NCBI RefSeq assembly: GCF_002289575.1
Contig: NZ_NTGA01000007.1
Span: 124,001-188,000 of the forward strand
Length of the DNA: 64,000 nucleotides
Origin: Dietzia natronolimnaea
Lineage (GTDB): Bacteria; Actinomycetota; Actinomycetes; Mycobacteriales; Mycobacteriaceae
Direction of reading: 5' to 3'
Below the pieces are notes generated by a model. It made no database searches. It worked only from the letters and a program-made list of their open reading frames with translations, and was not told where the DNA came from. The position numbers and the translations under genes are program-made. Positions 36,859 to 44,537 of the stretch are shown piece by piece. Every line of letters starts with the position of its first letter. Position 1 is the stretch's first letter.

Positions 36859-38777
36859 TGTCCTTAAATCTTGATCCCGTCGCTGCCGAAACGTGCAATC
36901 GCTGTTGTGACGTTTTTGTTGCTGAGATTCGTTCACTAGCTTCAGTTGGCCGCTACGGTGAGTTCTCGTCTACGGAAGGAGCCTTCGACACCGCTCGCCA
37001 GATCGGGACCGTGTATTCCCTGTTCGTGGGGGAGGATCTGCGGACGCTGCTCAATGGCTTCGTCGACCAGGCCAAGGCGATGTCCATGCTTTTCGCTGCC
37101 GCCGGCGGATTGATTGAGGCGCAGGATGAGGCGGTGGCGGCGGCGTTGGGTAAGGCGGCGCAGGAGCCGGCTGGGTTGCAGAGTCTGGGGTTGATGGGTT
37201 CTCTGGGGTCGACCCTCGCGATGGTGGATGCTGCCGATGGGCTCAGCGCGCCGCGGGGGTATGACCGCGTGGGTCCTGAGGAAGTGTCGGGCGCCCCACT
37301 GGCGCGGTTGGTGTCCGGGGCCCAGGCTTTGGACCCGGCGCAGTTCCACGGCGTCCGGGATCGGGTCAGCACCGTCGCGACAAGCCTCCACACAGCTGCG
37401 GACAACCTGCGTAGCGGTTTGGGCAACGCACTGGGGAGTCAGTGGCAGGGTGAGTTCGCCACCCAGGCCAGCACCTCGGTGGGATCGTTCACCGAATCGG
37501 TGGACAGACTGGCCACCGTCCTCGAAGTTGTGGCCTCCAAGGCGAGCACCGCCGAGGACGGTTTCAGCACCACCAAGACGAAGATCGGGGAGGAGTCCGC
37601 AACGCTGCAGGCCGCCCAGGTCAACACTCCGGGGTACGGCGCAGTCCACGGCCCGCCGACGCTCGACGCTGCCGCCGCGATGGCCGCGGCGCAGGAGGCT
37701 GCAGAAGAGCAGGCTCGAGCGATCGTCAACACCGTCTACAGTCCCGCCGTGATGGACGCCAACCTTGCCGACCTGGACATCCCCAGCCCGTACCGTGTGG
37801 TCTCGACGTCGGCGCTGGGTGGCGCGAACGGTGTCGATCTGCTCTCGGCTTGGAACGTGGACGCAGTGGTGCGCCCCGCCAGTCCTGCCGTGCCCAGCCA
37901 AGCCGCCCTCGCCGCCGCCGGGGGAGTCGGCGCCTCGGCTGGGGTCGGTGCGGGTGGCGGGGCCGCCGGTTCTGGAGCGAACCCCTTCGCCGCGACCGAC
38001 GCCACAACTGAGCAGGCGTTTCTGGCCTCCCGGGCCAGTTCGGTCGATAGCGGGGGCCCACTCGTGGGCGCCGCCGGACAGGCAAGCGCGACCGGTGCCA
38101 CCTCGATCGGAACACACGCTGGCGGGGTGAACGCCTCGACTCATGCTGCTGCCGCCCCGTTCGCGCCGGTCATCGGAGCCAACGGCCAACCCATAGGAGC
38201 CGGAGGCGGCGCAGCAGGGGCGCGCGGTATCCGTAACGGCACCACCCGGCGGGAGCGCGGTTACGGCTCGGCCGCCGGGGTGCTCGGCGGAAGCGCCGGA
38301 GCCGCGGGCGCGGGTGCCGGGGCGGCGAGGATGGGTGGCGCGGGAACCTTGGCGGGCTTCGGAACCCCGGGTGGCCCCGGAGCCGGCGGGCCCGGCGTGG
38401 GCGGTCCGGCGGCAGGTGTGCCGGGGGCCGGCGGCATGGCGGCGGGTTCGGGATCTGCGGGCGCACCGGCGGGGGCGTTCTCGTCGTCGTCGAATGGTGG
38501 GGCCCAGGCAAGCCGCGCAGGAATGATGCCGATGGGCATGATGGGCGCGGCAGGGGCCGGACAGAACGAGGGGCGTCGCGGTCACACCCCGGCCGGGTAT
38601 TTGACCAACGCCACCAACACCTCGGAGATCATCGGGGAACCGGTCAAGGTCGCCCCCGCGGTCCTGGGGAGGACCCCGCCGCCCGATGACGCCGCCGAGC
38701 AGGAGCAGCAGCAGAAGCAGCGGCAGGAGACCGCTTATGTCGGCAGGGTTGTCGGAAAGCCATCCGCTGGATCCTGA
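36858..38777 (+). CDS. PPE-like, WXG-containing, Gly/Ala-rich protein
   Basis: The 639-residue protein has a helical N-terminal half to about residue 290, including SQWQGEFATQASTSVG, a WxG turn at about residue 195. Residues 350-560 are Gly/Ala-rich with many AGG and GAG steps. The C-terminus carries GYLTNATNTSEIIGEPV and APAVLG, a motif that ends many PPE/ESX-associated proteins in this order. No signal peptide is present, which agrees with type VII export. The ATG overlaps the lipoprotein stop by one base, so the two are co-translated. An EspG-like chaperone and a PE partner are absent from the window. Confidence 0.65.
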   Translation: MSLNLDPVAAETCNRCCDVFVAEIRSLASVGRYGEFSSTEGAFDTARQIGTVYSLFVGEDLRTLLNGFVDQAKAMSMLFAAAGGLIEAQDEAVAAALGKAAQEPAGLQSLGLMGSLGSTLAMVDAADGLSAPRGYDRVGPEEVSGAPLARLVSGAQALDPAQFHGVRDRVSTVATSLHTAADNLRSGLGNALGSQWQGEFATQASTSVGSFTESVDRLATVLEVVASKASTAEDGFSTTKTKIGEESATLQAAQVNTPGYGAVHGPPTLDAAAAMAAAQEAAEEQARAIVNTVYSPAVMDANLADLDIPSPYRVVSTSALGGANGVDLLSAWNVDAVVRPASPAVPSQAALAAAGGVGASAGVGAGGGAAGSGANPFAATDATTEQAFLASRASSVDSGGPLVGAAGQASATGATSIGTHAGGVNASTHAAAAPFAPVIGANGQPIGAGGGAAGARGIRNGTTRRERGYGSAAGVLGGSAGAAGAGAGAARMGGAGTLAGFGTPGGPGAGGPGVGGPAAGVPGAGGMAAGSGSAGAPAGAFSSSSNGGAQASRAGMMPMGMMGAAGAGQNEGRRGHTPAGYLTNATNTSEIIGEPVKVAPAVLGRTPPPDDAAEQEQQQKQRQETAYVGRVVGKPSAGS

Positions 38778-38986
38778 CGGTGGGCGCATGTCGACCGGCG
38801 TCCACCAGCGATGCCGTCGGCTCGACGTCGATCTCGGTGCCACGCCGGTGGCCCGCCAGCACGGTTGCCGTCATCCCGGCTGTGGAAGTGCGTCGGTGCA
38901 GCCCACGTCTGGGGGTTCACGATGAGCTCAACGATCGCGACGCTCCCGCGGCCGAAATGGCCGCGGCAGGAAGAACCGCGCGCGCT

Positions 38987-39184
38987 CTATTCGAAGAACG
39001 CTGCCCCCACCAGACCGATGATGAACAGTGCGACCCCCAGGAGGAACTTCGTCCGATTCTGGATGTCATGCCACAGAATCGCCACGAAACGCTGCTTGAT
39101 GTCGGCCCATCGTGAGAACGGCGGATCGCCTTCCTCGACCGGGTATCCGTCAGGCTCAGTTGCCACCCTCGTGTCCTTCCGCAT
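38987..39184 (-). CDS. Small tail-anchored membrane protein, cassette B partner
   Basis: ATG 39184 gives 65 residues; GTG 39166, with a ggaagga site upstream, gives 59 and may be the true start. The first 40 residues are charged (GDPPFSRWADIKQRF), and a single membrane helix spans about 46-63. It overlaps the end of paralog B's gene. Its sequence is unlike the cassette A partner, but topology, size order and position are the same. No homolog was recognised. Role inferred from context: an immunity-like or docking partner. The 209-base gap to its left (38778-38986) holds nothing I can name. Confidence 0.6.
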   Translation of the reverse strand: MRKDTRVATEPDGYPVEEGDPPFSRWADIKQRFVAILWHDIQNRTKFLLGVALFIIGLVGAAFFE

Positions 39185-40157
39185 CTGTGTCAGCGTTGTC
39201 GAATATGGCGTCGTGCACCGCGCCGCCGGCTTCCTGTCCCGCCCACGCGCCGACCCCGGCACCGATTCCCGCCCCGATAAACGTGCCTGCGGGTCCGAAG
39301 AATGATCCCGCGGCCGCGCCGGCCAGCGCCCCTCCGGCCATTCCGCCGCCGAGAGCCCCGCCCGTCTCGAGACTCGCTTCGAATGCAGTGGTCTCCCCGC
39401 TGGCATACCCCATGACGCCCTCATACGCCGTGACCCCTCCGCCCACGGGCCCGGCGAGCCGGCCGGCTCCACGTAGCACTCGGGCGGCCTGGCGCCCGAC
39501 GTCGTCGGGCTTCGGGTTCAGCGTGTGTCTGCCCCTGGTCTCAGGGTCGTACTCGTCCGCGAGAGCCGGGGCCCAACTCTCGACGGCCCCGGTGCCCGCG
39601 GTGAAGGCGATTCCCAGAACATCCGCATCAGGCCCCGGGATGGTCTCCCGGTCGACCTCCGGTGGGATGGCCCGGTACATCATCCCGGCGACCGCGTCGA
39701 TCTCCCGTCCGTAGTGCTCGTCCAACGACCTGACGGTGGCCACCGCGTGGCCGAGGGCCTCGAGATGCGCGTCGACGACATCCTGGGTGATCTCATCCCG
39801 GCCGGGCGCCGGTCCCACCGAATCCTCGCCCACCACGAGCCCGGCGGCCTCGGCCTCGGCGATGCGGTCACGGACCGCCTGAACCGCCGGCCCCACCGCA
39901 GCGGCGGCGCGAGTGAGGGCGTCCGCCAGATCCCCGAGCCCATCCGCGAGCTTGCCGACGTGCATCCTCTCGCCCTCAGCGGCGTCCAGGACCGCCTCCG
40001 CTGCGACCCCGTCCCAGCCCTCATCGAGCGCCGCGCGTCCGTCGGCGATGGTCGTTCGAGCCTCGGCGGCGATCGCCTCCCGCTCTGCGACGGCAGACCT
40101 CGCCGTCGTCACCCCCTCGGCGTCCCACCGCCTGACCCGTCCGATCGTGTACACCAC
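39156..40157 (-). CDS. WXG-motif protein with C-terminal glycine zipper, paralog B
   Basis: This protein also has exactly 333 residues. By my own hand alignment it matches paralog A without gaps, at about 161 of 333 positions. Shared landmarks are WD at 11-12, GW at 47-48 with Gly50, PAPGR at 116-120, IPPEVDR at 164-170, TRGRH at 207-211 and the glycine zipper at 267-303. In the last 30 residues only three positions agree; here the tail is acidic (DAIFDNADTDAEGHEGG). The start GTG 40157 has a gaggggga site nearby, similar to paralog A. Secretion by a type VII system is inferred. Confidence 0.65.
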   Translation of the reverse strand: MVYTIGRVRRWDAEGVTTARSAVAEREAIAAEARTTIADGRAALDEGWDGVAAEAVLDAAEGERMHVGKLADGLGDLADALTRAAAAVGPAVQAVRDRIAEAEAAGLVVGEDSVGPAPGRDEITQDVVDAHLEALGHAVATVRSLDEHYGREIDAVAGMMYRAIPPEVDRETIPGPDADVLGIAFTAGTGAVESWAPALADEYDPETRGRHTLNPKPDDVGRQAARVLRGAGRLAGPVGGGVTAYEGVMGYASGETTAFEASLETGGALGGGMAGGALAGAAAGSFFGPAGTFIGAGIGAGVGAWAGQEAGGAVHDAIFDNADTDAEGHEGGN

Positions 40158-40240
40158 TCCGGTCCCCCTCGCGCGCCGTCACAGTGTCTGACGGCCCGTA
40201 GGCCCGCACGGTTCCACCAGCCGCCCGACCGCGGAGTTCC

Positions 40241-41332
40241 CTACCTCGTGAACCTGCCGGCGAACGTCCGCAGCGGCAGGTCCGCGCTGGTGACGATCCC
40301 GGGCGGGGCGGCGATCACCGACCTGACGGAGTTGAGGGCGGGCAGGCCGGTCACGGTCATGCCGATGGAGGCGAAGTCCTCGGGATCGGAGAGGTCCACA
40401 CCGGGGGCGGGGAAGATCATGTGCTTGGTATAGATCTGCGGATCGCCCTTGATCATCGTGATGTAGCAGCCCCTGATGTCCCACTTCGGCTCGGTGCGCG
40501 GGGTCATCTGCCACTCGAGGTGGGTCTCGATCCGCGAGACGCCGTCGACCATCCCCAGGTACTTGATGTAGCTCCCGCCGAGGGACCCCTTGGGTAGCTG
40601 GTACCAGCCCAGGTCGACGTCCTCGGTGCAGGCGCCCAGCTCGCAGTCGAACATCACCTCGTCCAGCTCGAGGTCGAACGCGTCGGCCATCATGTACACC
40701 GAGTCGGCGAACACCTCGGTGTACTTGCGCAGCATCCCCGGCAGCGCGGGATCGTCGACGGGCCTGCCGTAGCCGACCTCCTTCCAGGTCTCGGCGGAGT
40801 GGTGGCACGAGACGTCGACGGACTCGATGGTGGTCACGTTCTCGATCTGGGCCACGTCGGCCGAGGCGACGATGCCGAGGATCTGGTTGAGGCCCGGGTT
40901 CATGCCGGTGCCGTAGAACGTCGCCCCGCCAGCCTTGGCGGCCTCGTCCAGGATCTCCCGCCACGACCGGCCGGACGGGTGCGGATGGTTGAGGTCCCGG
41001 TGGTGGCCGGTGATCCAGTCGGCGGTGGTGACGATGTTGATGCCGGCCTCGAGGACCTTGAGGTAGAGCTGCTCGTCCGGGAAGACCCCGTGGAACGTCA
41101 CCACGTCGGGGCACGCGGCGACGATCTCCTCGACGGTGCCGGTCGCCAGGACCCCGACGGGCGCGATGCCGGCGAGCTCGCCCACGTCGCGGCCGACCTT
41201 TTCGGGCGTGTAGCAGTGGACGCCCACCAGTTCGAGGTCCGGGTGGGCGCCGATGCGCCTGATCGTCTCGCTGCCGACGTTGCCGGTGGCGACCTGGAAC
41301 ACCCGGGCGGGCGTCGTGTTTCCGATGGTCAT
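40241..41332 (-). CDS. DapB-like NAD(P)H-dependent reductase
   Basis: The 363-residue protein starts at ATG 41332 with an aaggtga site. The N-terminal Rossmann region is RVFQVATGNVGSETIRRIG, followed by VGVHCYTPEKVGRDVGEL, ADWITG and YGTGMNPGLNQIL. This is the dihydrodipicolinate reductase-like family that acts on many substrates, including 2,4-diaminopentanoate; true DapB is shorter. It forms a pair with the Rieske oxygenase upstream, nine bases away, so it may reduce or release the oxidised product. The substrate is unknown. Confidence 0.8.
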   Translation of the reverse strand: MTIGNTTPARVFQVATGNVGSETIRRIGAHPDLELVGVHCYTPEKVGRDVGELAGIAPVGVLATGTVEEIVAACPDVVTFHGVFPDEQLYLKVLEAGINIVTTADWITGHHRDLNHPHPSGRSWREILDEAAKAGGATFYGTGMNPGLNQILGIVASADVAQIENVTTIESVDVSCHHSAETWKEVGYGRPVDDPALPGMLRKYTEVFADSVYMMADAFDLELDEVMFDCELGACTEDVDLGWYQLPKGSLGGSYIKYLGMVDGVSRIETHLEWQMTPRTEPKWDIRGCYITMIKGDPQIYTKHMIFPAPGVDLSDPEDFASIGMTVTGLPALNSVRSVIAAPPGIVTSADLPLRTFAGRFTR

Positions 41333-41340
41333 CTGTGGTG

Positions 41341-42195
41341 TCACCTTTCGAGACGTGCGTGGTCGGGATAGAACTGGGTGGCCCAGCTCCTCAGCGCGGT
41401 GAATCCCTCGTACTCGCCGGGTGCGAGCGCGGCGGGGTCGGAGTACTTCTGGTACTTCCAGATGGCGAGGTCGGCCTCGAACTGCTCGATCACCCCGCGG
41501 CCGTGCGCGGCGGCGCGGTCGGCGGATTCGTCGTCCTCCAGGTCCGACCGTCGGCGGATCCAGACGGAGAACCGGACGTCGCAGGTCTCGTCGTCGACGG
41601 GGGTCACGCAGGTCGCTGTGCGGTTGTCGACCATCCCGTGGCTGCGGGTGACGGCCACGCCCAGTCCGCCGTTGATGGCCTCGACGCCGCTGTCGACCTC
41701 CTCGATCGATCCCGGCTCGCCCTCGAACGCGATGGTGAAGTCGACGTACGAGACCGGTCCGTCGAAGTCCTGGCGGGTGAACAGCGGGATGATCGGCACC
41801 TTGTGGACAAAGGTGAAGTGCGCGAAGTCGACCCCGTTCTCCAGCACGTACTGCGGGTGCAGCTCCAGCCGCTGTTCGAAGAGCGTGCTCCGGGGATGGC
41901 ACGGGTGGTAGTCCTCGGCCCGCGCGCCGTCGTCCCAGCTGGTGAAGACGTCGGGGACGTCGAAGTACGGATCGCGGCCCTCGAGGTCGTGCCAGATGTA
42001 GATCGACTCGTTGCGCTCGACCACAGGGTAGGTCCTGATCTTGCGGCCGCGATTGGGGTGATCCGCGTACGGGATGGCGGTGTTGCGCCCGGCCGAGTTC
42101 CACTGCCAGCCGTGGAAGGGGCACTGGATGGTCTCGTCGACGACCGTGCCGCCGTGGCCGAGGTGGGCACCGAGGTGCTTGCAGTACGCGTCCAT
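41341..42195 (-). CDS. Rieske non-haem iron oxygenase (KshA-like), N-terminally truncated
   Basis: From ATG 42195 the protein has 284 residues. The Rieske ligands are present: Cys5, His7 in AYCKHLGAH, then Cys25 and His28 in CPFHGW. The catalytic iron site DFAHFTFVH is intact, with NGVDFAHF before it. The usual 50-60 residues before the first cysteine, including the first beta strands, are missing. The frame can be read upstream to 42297, but that part is Arg-rich, matches nothing and runs into the divergent regulator gene. So the 5' end was probably lost. KshA-type enzymes hydroxylate steroids or similar rings. Function may be impaired. Confidence 0.75.
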   Translation of the reverse strand: MDAYCKHLGAHLGHGGTVVDETIQCPFHGWQWNSAGRNTAIPYADHPNRGRKIRTYPVVERNESIYIWHDLEGRDPYFDVPDVFTSWDDGARAEDYHPCHPRSTLFEQRLELHPQYVLENGVDFAHFTFVHKVPIIPLFTRQDFDGPVSYVDFTIAFEGEPGSIEEVDSGVEAINGGLGVAVTRSHGMVDNRTATCVTPVDDETCDVRFSVWIRRRSDLEDDESADRAAAHGRGVIEQFEADLAIWKYQKYSDPAALAPGEYEGFTALRSWATQFYPDHARLER

Positions 42196-42249
42196 GACCG
42201 TGACCCGGCCGGACCGACTCCGCAAGGGGCGGTGCGCCAGTCTCCGCGA

Positions 42250-42271
42250 TCGCAGAATGGCGATTCTGCGA
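42250..42271. promoter_or_regulatory. Perfect 9-bp inverted repeat, probable TetR operator
   Basis: tcgcagaat at 42250-42258 and attctgcga at 42263-42271 are exact reverse complements with a 4-base spacer. The palindrome ends three bases before the regulator's TAGCAT box (42275-42280), which is itself six bases before GTG 42287. A dimer bound here would block the promoter. The site also lies upstream of the Rieske gene. Confidence 0.8.
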
Positions 42272-42286
42272 CGGTAGCATCGGGGT

Positions 42287-42961
42287 GTGGAGGCCACAGG
42301 AAAAGCGACGACGACGACGGCGACGACGGCGACACCACCGGCGACACCGGCGGCTGCGAGCGCGGCCCGCGAGGAGCGGCTCCACGGCTACCGGCGGCAG
42401 ATCATCCACGCCGCGGAGCGGGAGTTCGGGAAGGCCGGGTTCACCGCCACCCCGATGAACGCGATCGCGGCCACCGCCGGGTTGTCCCTGGCCACCGTGT
42501 ACAAGTCGTTCGCCGGGAAGGCGGAGATCTGGGACGCTCTGCACCGCGAACGGATGGACGCGCTGCTGGCGGAGGTTCGTGAGGCCGACACGGGGGAGCC
42601 GGGCCTCGAACGGCTGCTCACCGGACTGCGCCGGGTCTTCGGCTTCCTGGCGGCGCACCCCGCCTACCTCGACATGAACCTCCGGGCCGGCGGGGGGTGG
42701 GCGAGCAGTGTCGAGGGGGCGCACGGGGCCCAGCGCACGGTGTGGAGTTCGGGGCTCGAGGTGATCGCGGCCGGGATGCGGTCCGCCGCGGACCGTGGGG
42801 AGCTCGCGGGCCTGGATCCGCGCATCGCCGCGGGGATGGCGATCTCCGCGCTCCAGGTCTGGTTGTCCGAGTGGGTGGCGGCGGGCCGCTCGGGCGATCC
42901 GGAGGCGCTCGCCGACGACATGACGCGGCGGCTGCGGCTGATGTTGACCGCCCGAGCCTGA
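42287..42961 (+). CDS. TetR-family regulator
   Basis: The 224-residue protein has a Thr/Ala-rich N-terminus of about 28 residues. The TetR DNA-binding domain follows: REFGKAGFTATPMNAIAATA and GLSLATVYKSFAGKAEIWDAL. The C-terminal ligand domain has no recognised specificity. It is divergent from the Rieske-reductase pair, with the palindrome between them. Autorepression and control of the oxygenase genes are likely; the ligand is probably the ring substrate or its CoA ester. It has a leaderless start. Confidence 0.88.
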   Translation: MEATGKATTTTATTATPPATPAAASAAREERLHGYRRQIIHAAEREFGKAGFTATPMNAIAATAGLSLATVYKSFAGKAEIWDALHRERMDALLAEVREADTGEPGLERLLTGLRRVFGFLAAHPAYLDMNLRAGGGWASSVEGAHGAQRTVWSSGLEVIAAGMRSAADRGELAGLDPRIAAGMAISALQVWLSEWVAAGRSGDPEALADDMTRRLRLMLTARA

Positions 42962-43013
42962 TCGGCCGCGCCTGACCGCCCGCGCCTGACCGGCCGCGAC
43001 TACTCTCCCGCGC

Positions 43014-43523
43014 CTACCCGCCCGTGCTCGGGTACCGCTCGGCCGCCAGGGCGCTGAGCTTTCGCAGGAAACGCCGGAAGGCCAGGTTCATCACCGGCCG
43101 GACCACAGAGATCGAGAGGTTGGTGGCGGCGTTGCCGTGCATCGCGAGCGTCCAGGTCAGTCGGCACCCGCCCTCGGTGGGCACGATGTCGTAGGCCTCC
43201 GCGAAGGCGTGGATCCCCTTGGTCGAGCTGGAGTTGAAGCGGAAGGCCATCCTGCGCCCGGGCTCCCACGCCAGGAACTCCTCGTCGCCGACCAGTCCGC
43301 CCAGCATGTGGACGGTGCGGGTGGTGCCCACGCCGTACGGGGGTTCGCTGGTCCAGACCACCTTGGTGATCACGCCCGCCCAGCGGGGCCAGGCGTCGGC
43401 GTCGACGAAGATCTCGAACAGCTGCCGCGGCGAGGCGGGGATCTCCACGCTGTTGGCAAAGCGGAACCGGGCGGTGTCCGTGTAGGTGACGTCCACCGGT
43501 TCACAGGGGTGCATGGTCGGCAT
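43014..43523 (-). CDS. SRPBCC-family protein (polyketide cyclase/dehydrase type)
   Basis: The 169-residue protein has the START-like pattern: FRFANSVEIPASPRQLFEIF at the first strand and helix, ADAWPRWAGVITKVVW, FLAWEPGRRMAFRF, and a C-terminal helix with MNLAFRRFLRKLSALAAE. This fold makes a cavity for a hydrophobic ligand; members bind lipids or help cyclise or hydrate ring compounds. It lies between the TetR gene and the SDR gene and reads toward the regulator. A role in the same catabolic set is inferred from position. Confidence 0.8.
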   Translation of the reverse strand: MPTMHPCEPVDVTYTDTARFRFANSVEIPASPRQLFEIFVDADAWPRWAGVITKVVWTSEPPYGVGTTRTVHMLGGLVGDEEFLAWEPGRRMAFRFNSSSTKGIHAFAEAYDIVPTEGGCRLTWTLAMHGNAATNLSISVVRPVMNLAFRRFLRKLSALAAERYPSTGG

Positions 43524-43562
43524 CGTCGCTCCTCTCGTCTGGCATCAGAACCGTATGCACGG

Positions 43563-44399
43563 CTACTCCCCGGTCACGACCCCGCGCAGTCCGTCGGCGC
43601 CGAAGAGTGGCTCCAGCATCGGCGAGAAGTCCGGGCCGCGGCGCAGCATCTGCCCGCCGTCGACGTTGATCACCTGCCCGGTGATCCACTCCGACTCGTC
43701 GGCGAGGAGGAAGGCCGCCAGGTTGGCGACGTCGCCCACCCTGCCGACGCGGGGCAGCGGCGTGCTCACGCGGTAGTCCTCCGAGAGTGCCGGGTCGCCG
43801 AGGACCGGTGCCACCAGATCGGTCTCGATGAGCCCCGGCCGGATGGCGTTGACCCGCACCCGGCTCGCGCCGAGCTCGTCCGCGCCCAGTCGGACGAGGT
43901 GGTCCACCGCGGACTTGGTCACGCCATAGGCGCCGAACCAGCGGTGGGTGTTGCTCGCGGCGATCGACGAGATGGCGACGAACGAGCCGCCCCCTCTCGC
44001 GACCAGGGCGCGCGCGGAGTGCTTGAGCGTGTACATCATGCCGTTGATGTTGAGGTCGACGGTCCGCTTCCAGGCCTCGGTGTCGGTCTGGGTGAGGGGC
44101 CCGATGGTCTCGCTGCCCCCGGCGCACGCCACCACGCCGTCGAGCCCGCCCCCGTGCTCGGCGGCCGCCGCGACCGCGGCGCTGACCTGATCTTCGGCGG
44201 TCACGTCTGCGGGGTGCGCGTGCACCGCGTCCGGGCGCCCGGTGGCCTCGCCGATGCGCCGCGTCGTCTCGGCCAGTCGCCCGCTGTCGCGGCCGATGAT
44301 GGTGACGAGTGCGCCGCGACGCGCGAGTTCGTCGGTCACCCCCGCACCGATTCCGCTGCCGCCGCCGGTGACGAGGACTGATCTGCCCTGGAGGTCCAT
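43563..44399 (-). CDS. SDR-family oxidoreductase
   Basis: The 278-residue protein has VLVTGGGSGIGAGV, the NNAG-equivalent VACAGG, the active Ser in AISSIAASN, Tyr and Lys in YGVTKSAVDHL, and a standard end DESEWITGQVINVDGG. It is probably a ketone or alcohol oxidoreductase acting with the oxygenase cluster. It shares the strand with the SRPBCC gene, 39 bases apart. It is the right edge of the island; resB begins on the other strand after 138 bases. Confidence 0.85.
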   Translation of the reverse strand: MDLQGRSVLVTGGGSGIGAGVTDELARRGALVTIIGRDSGRLAETTRRIGEATGRPDAVHAHPADVTAEDQVSAAVAAAAEHGGGLDGVVACAGGSETIGPLTQTDTEAWKRTVDLNINGMMYTLKHSARALVARGGGSFVAISSIAASNTHRWFGAYGVTKSAVDHLVRLGADELGASRVRVNAIRPGLIETDLVAPVLGDPALSEDYRVSTPLPRVGRVGDVANLAAFLLADESEWITGQVINVDGGQMLRRGPDFSPMLEPLFGADGLRGVVTGE

Positions 44400-44537
44400 G
44401 ACCCCGAGACTAGAACACGTTCTCGCTGTGGTGGCCGGCTTCTCGCAGGCCGAGCCCTCACAGAAACCGCTCAGGAGCCCCCGACTAGCCTGGGTGGAAA
44501 TCGGCGCCGCGACAGGTCGGCGCGCCGCGAACCGCAG

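Noticed and set aside
38644-38925. Small genes in the gap after the PPE-like gene
   Set aside because: Three overlapping frames exist, but none has a ribosome site, hydrophobic segment or known motif, and they partly overlap the PPE-like coding end.
40241-42724. DapB-like reductase extended to 827 residues
   Set aside because: The upstream part is an out-of-frame reading of the Rieske gene. ATG 41332 has a good ribosome site and begins the Rossmann fold.
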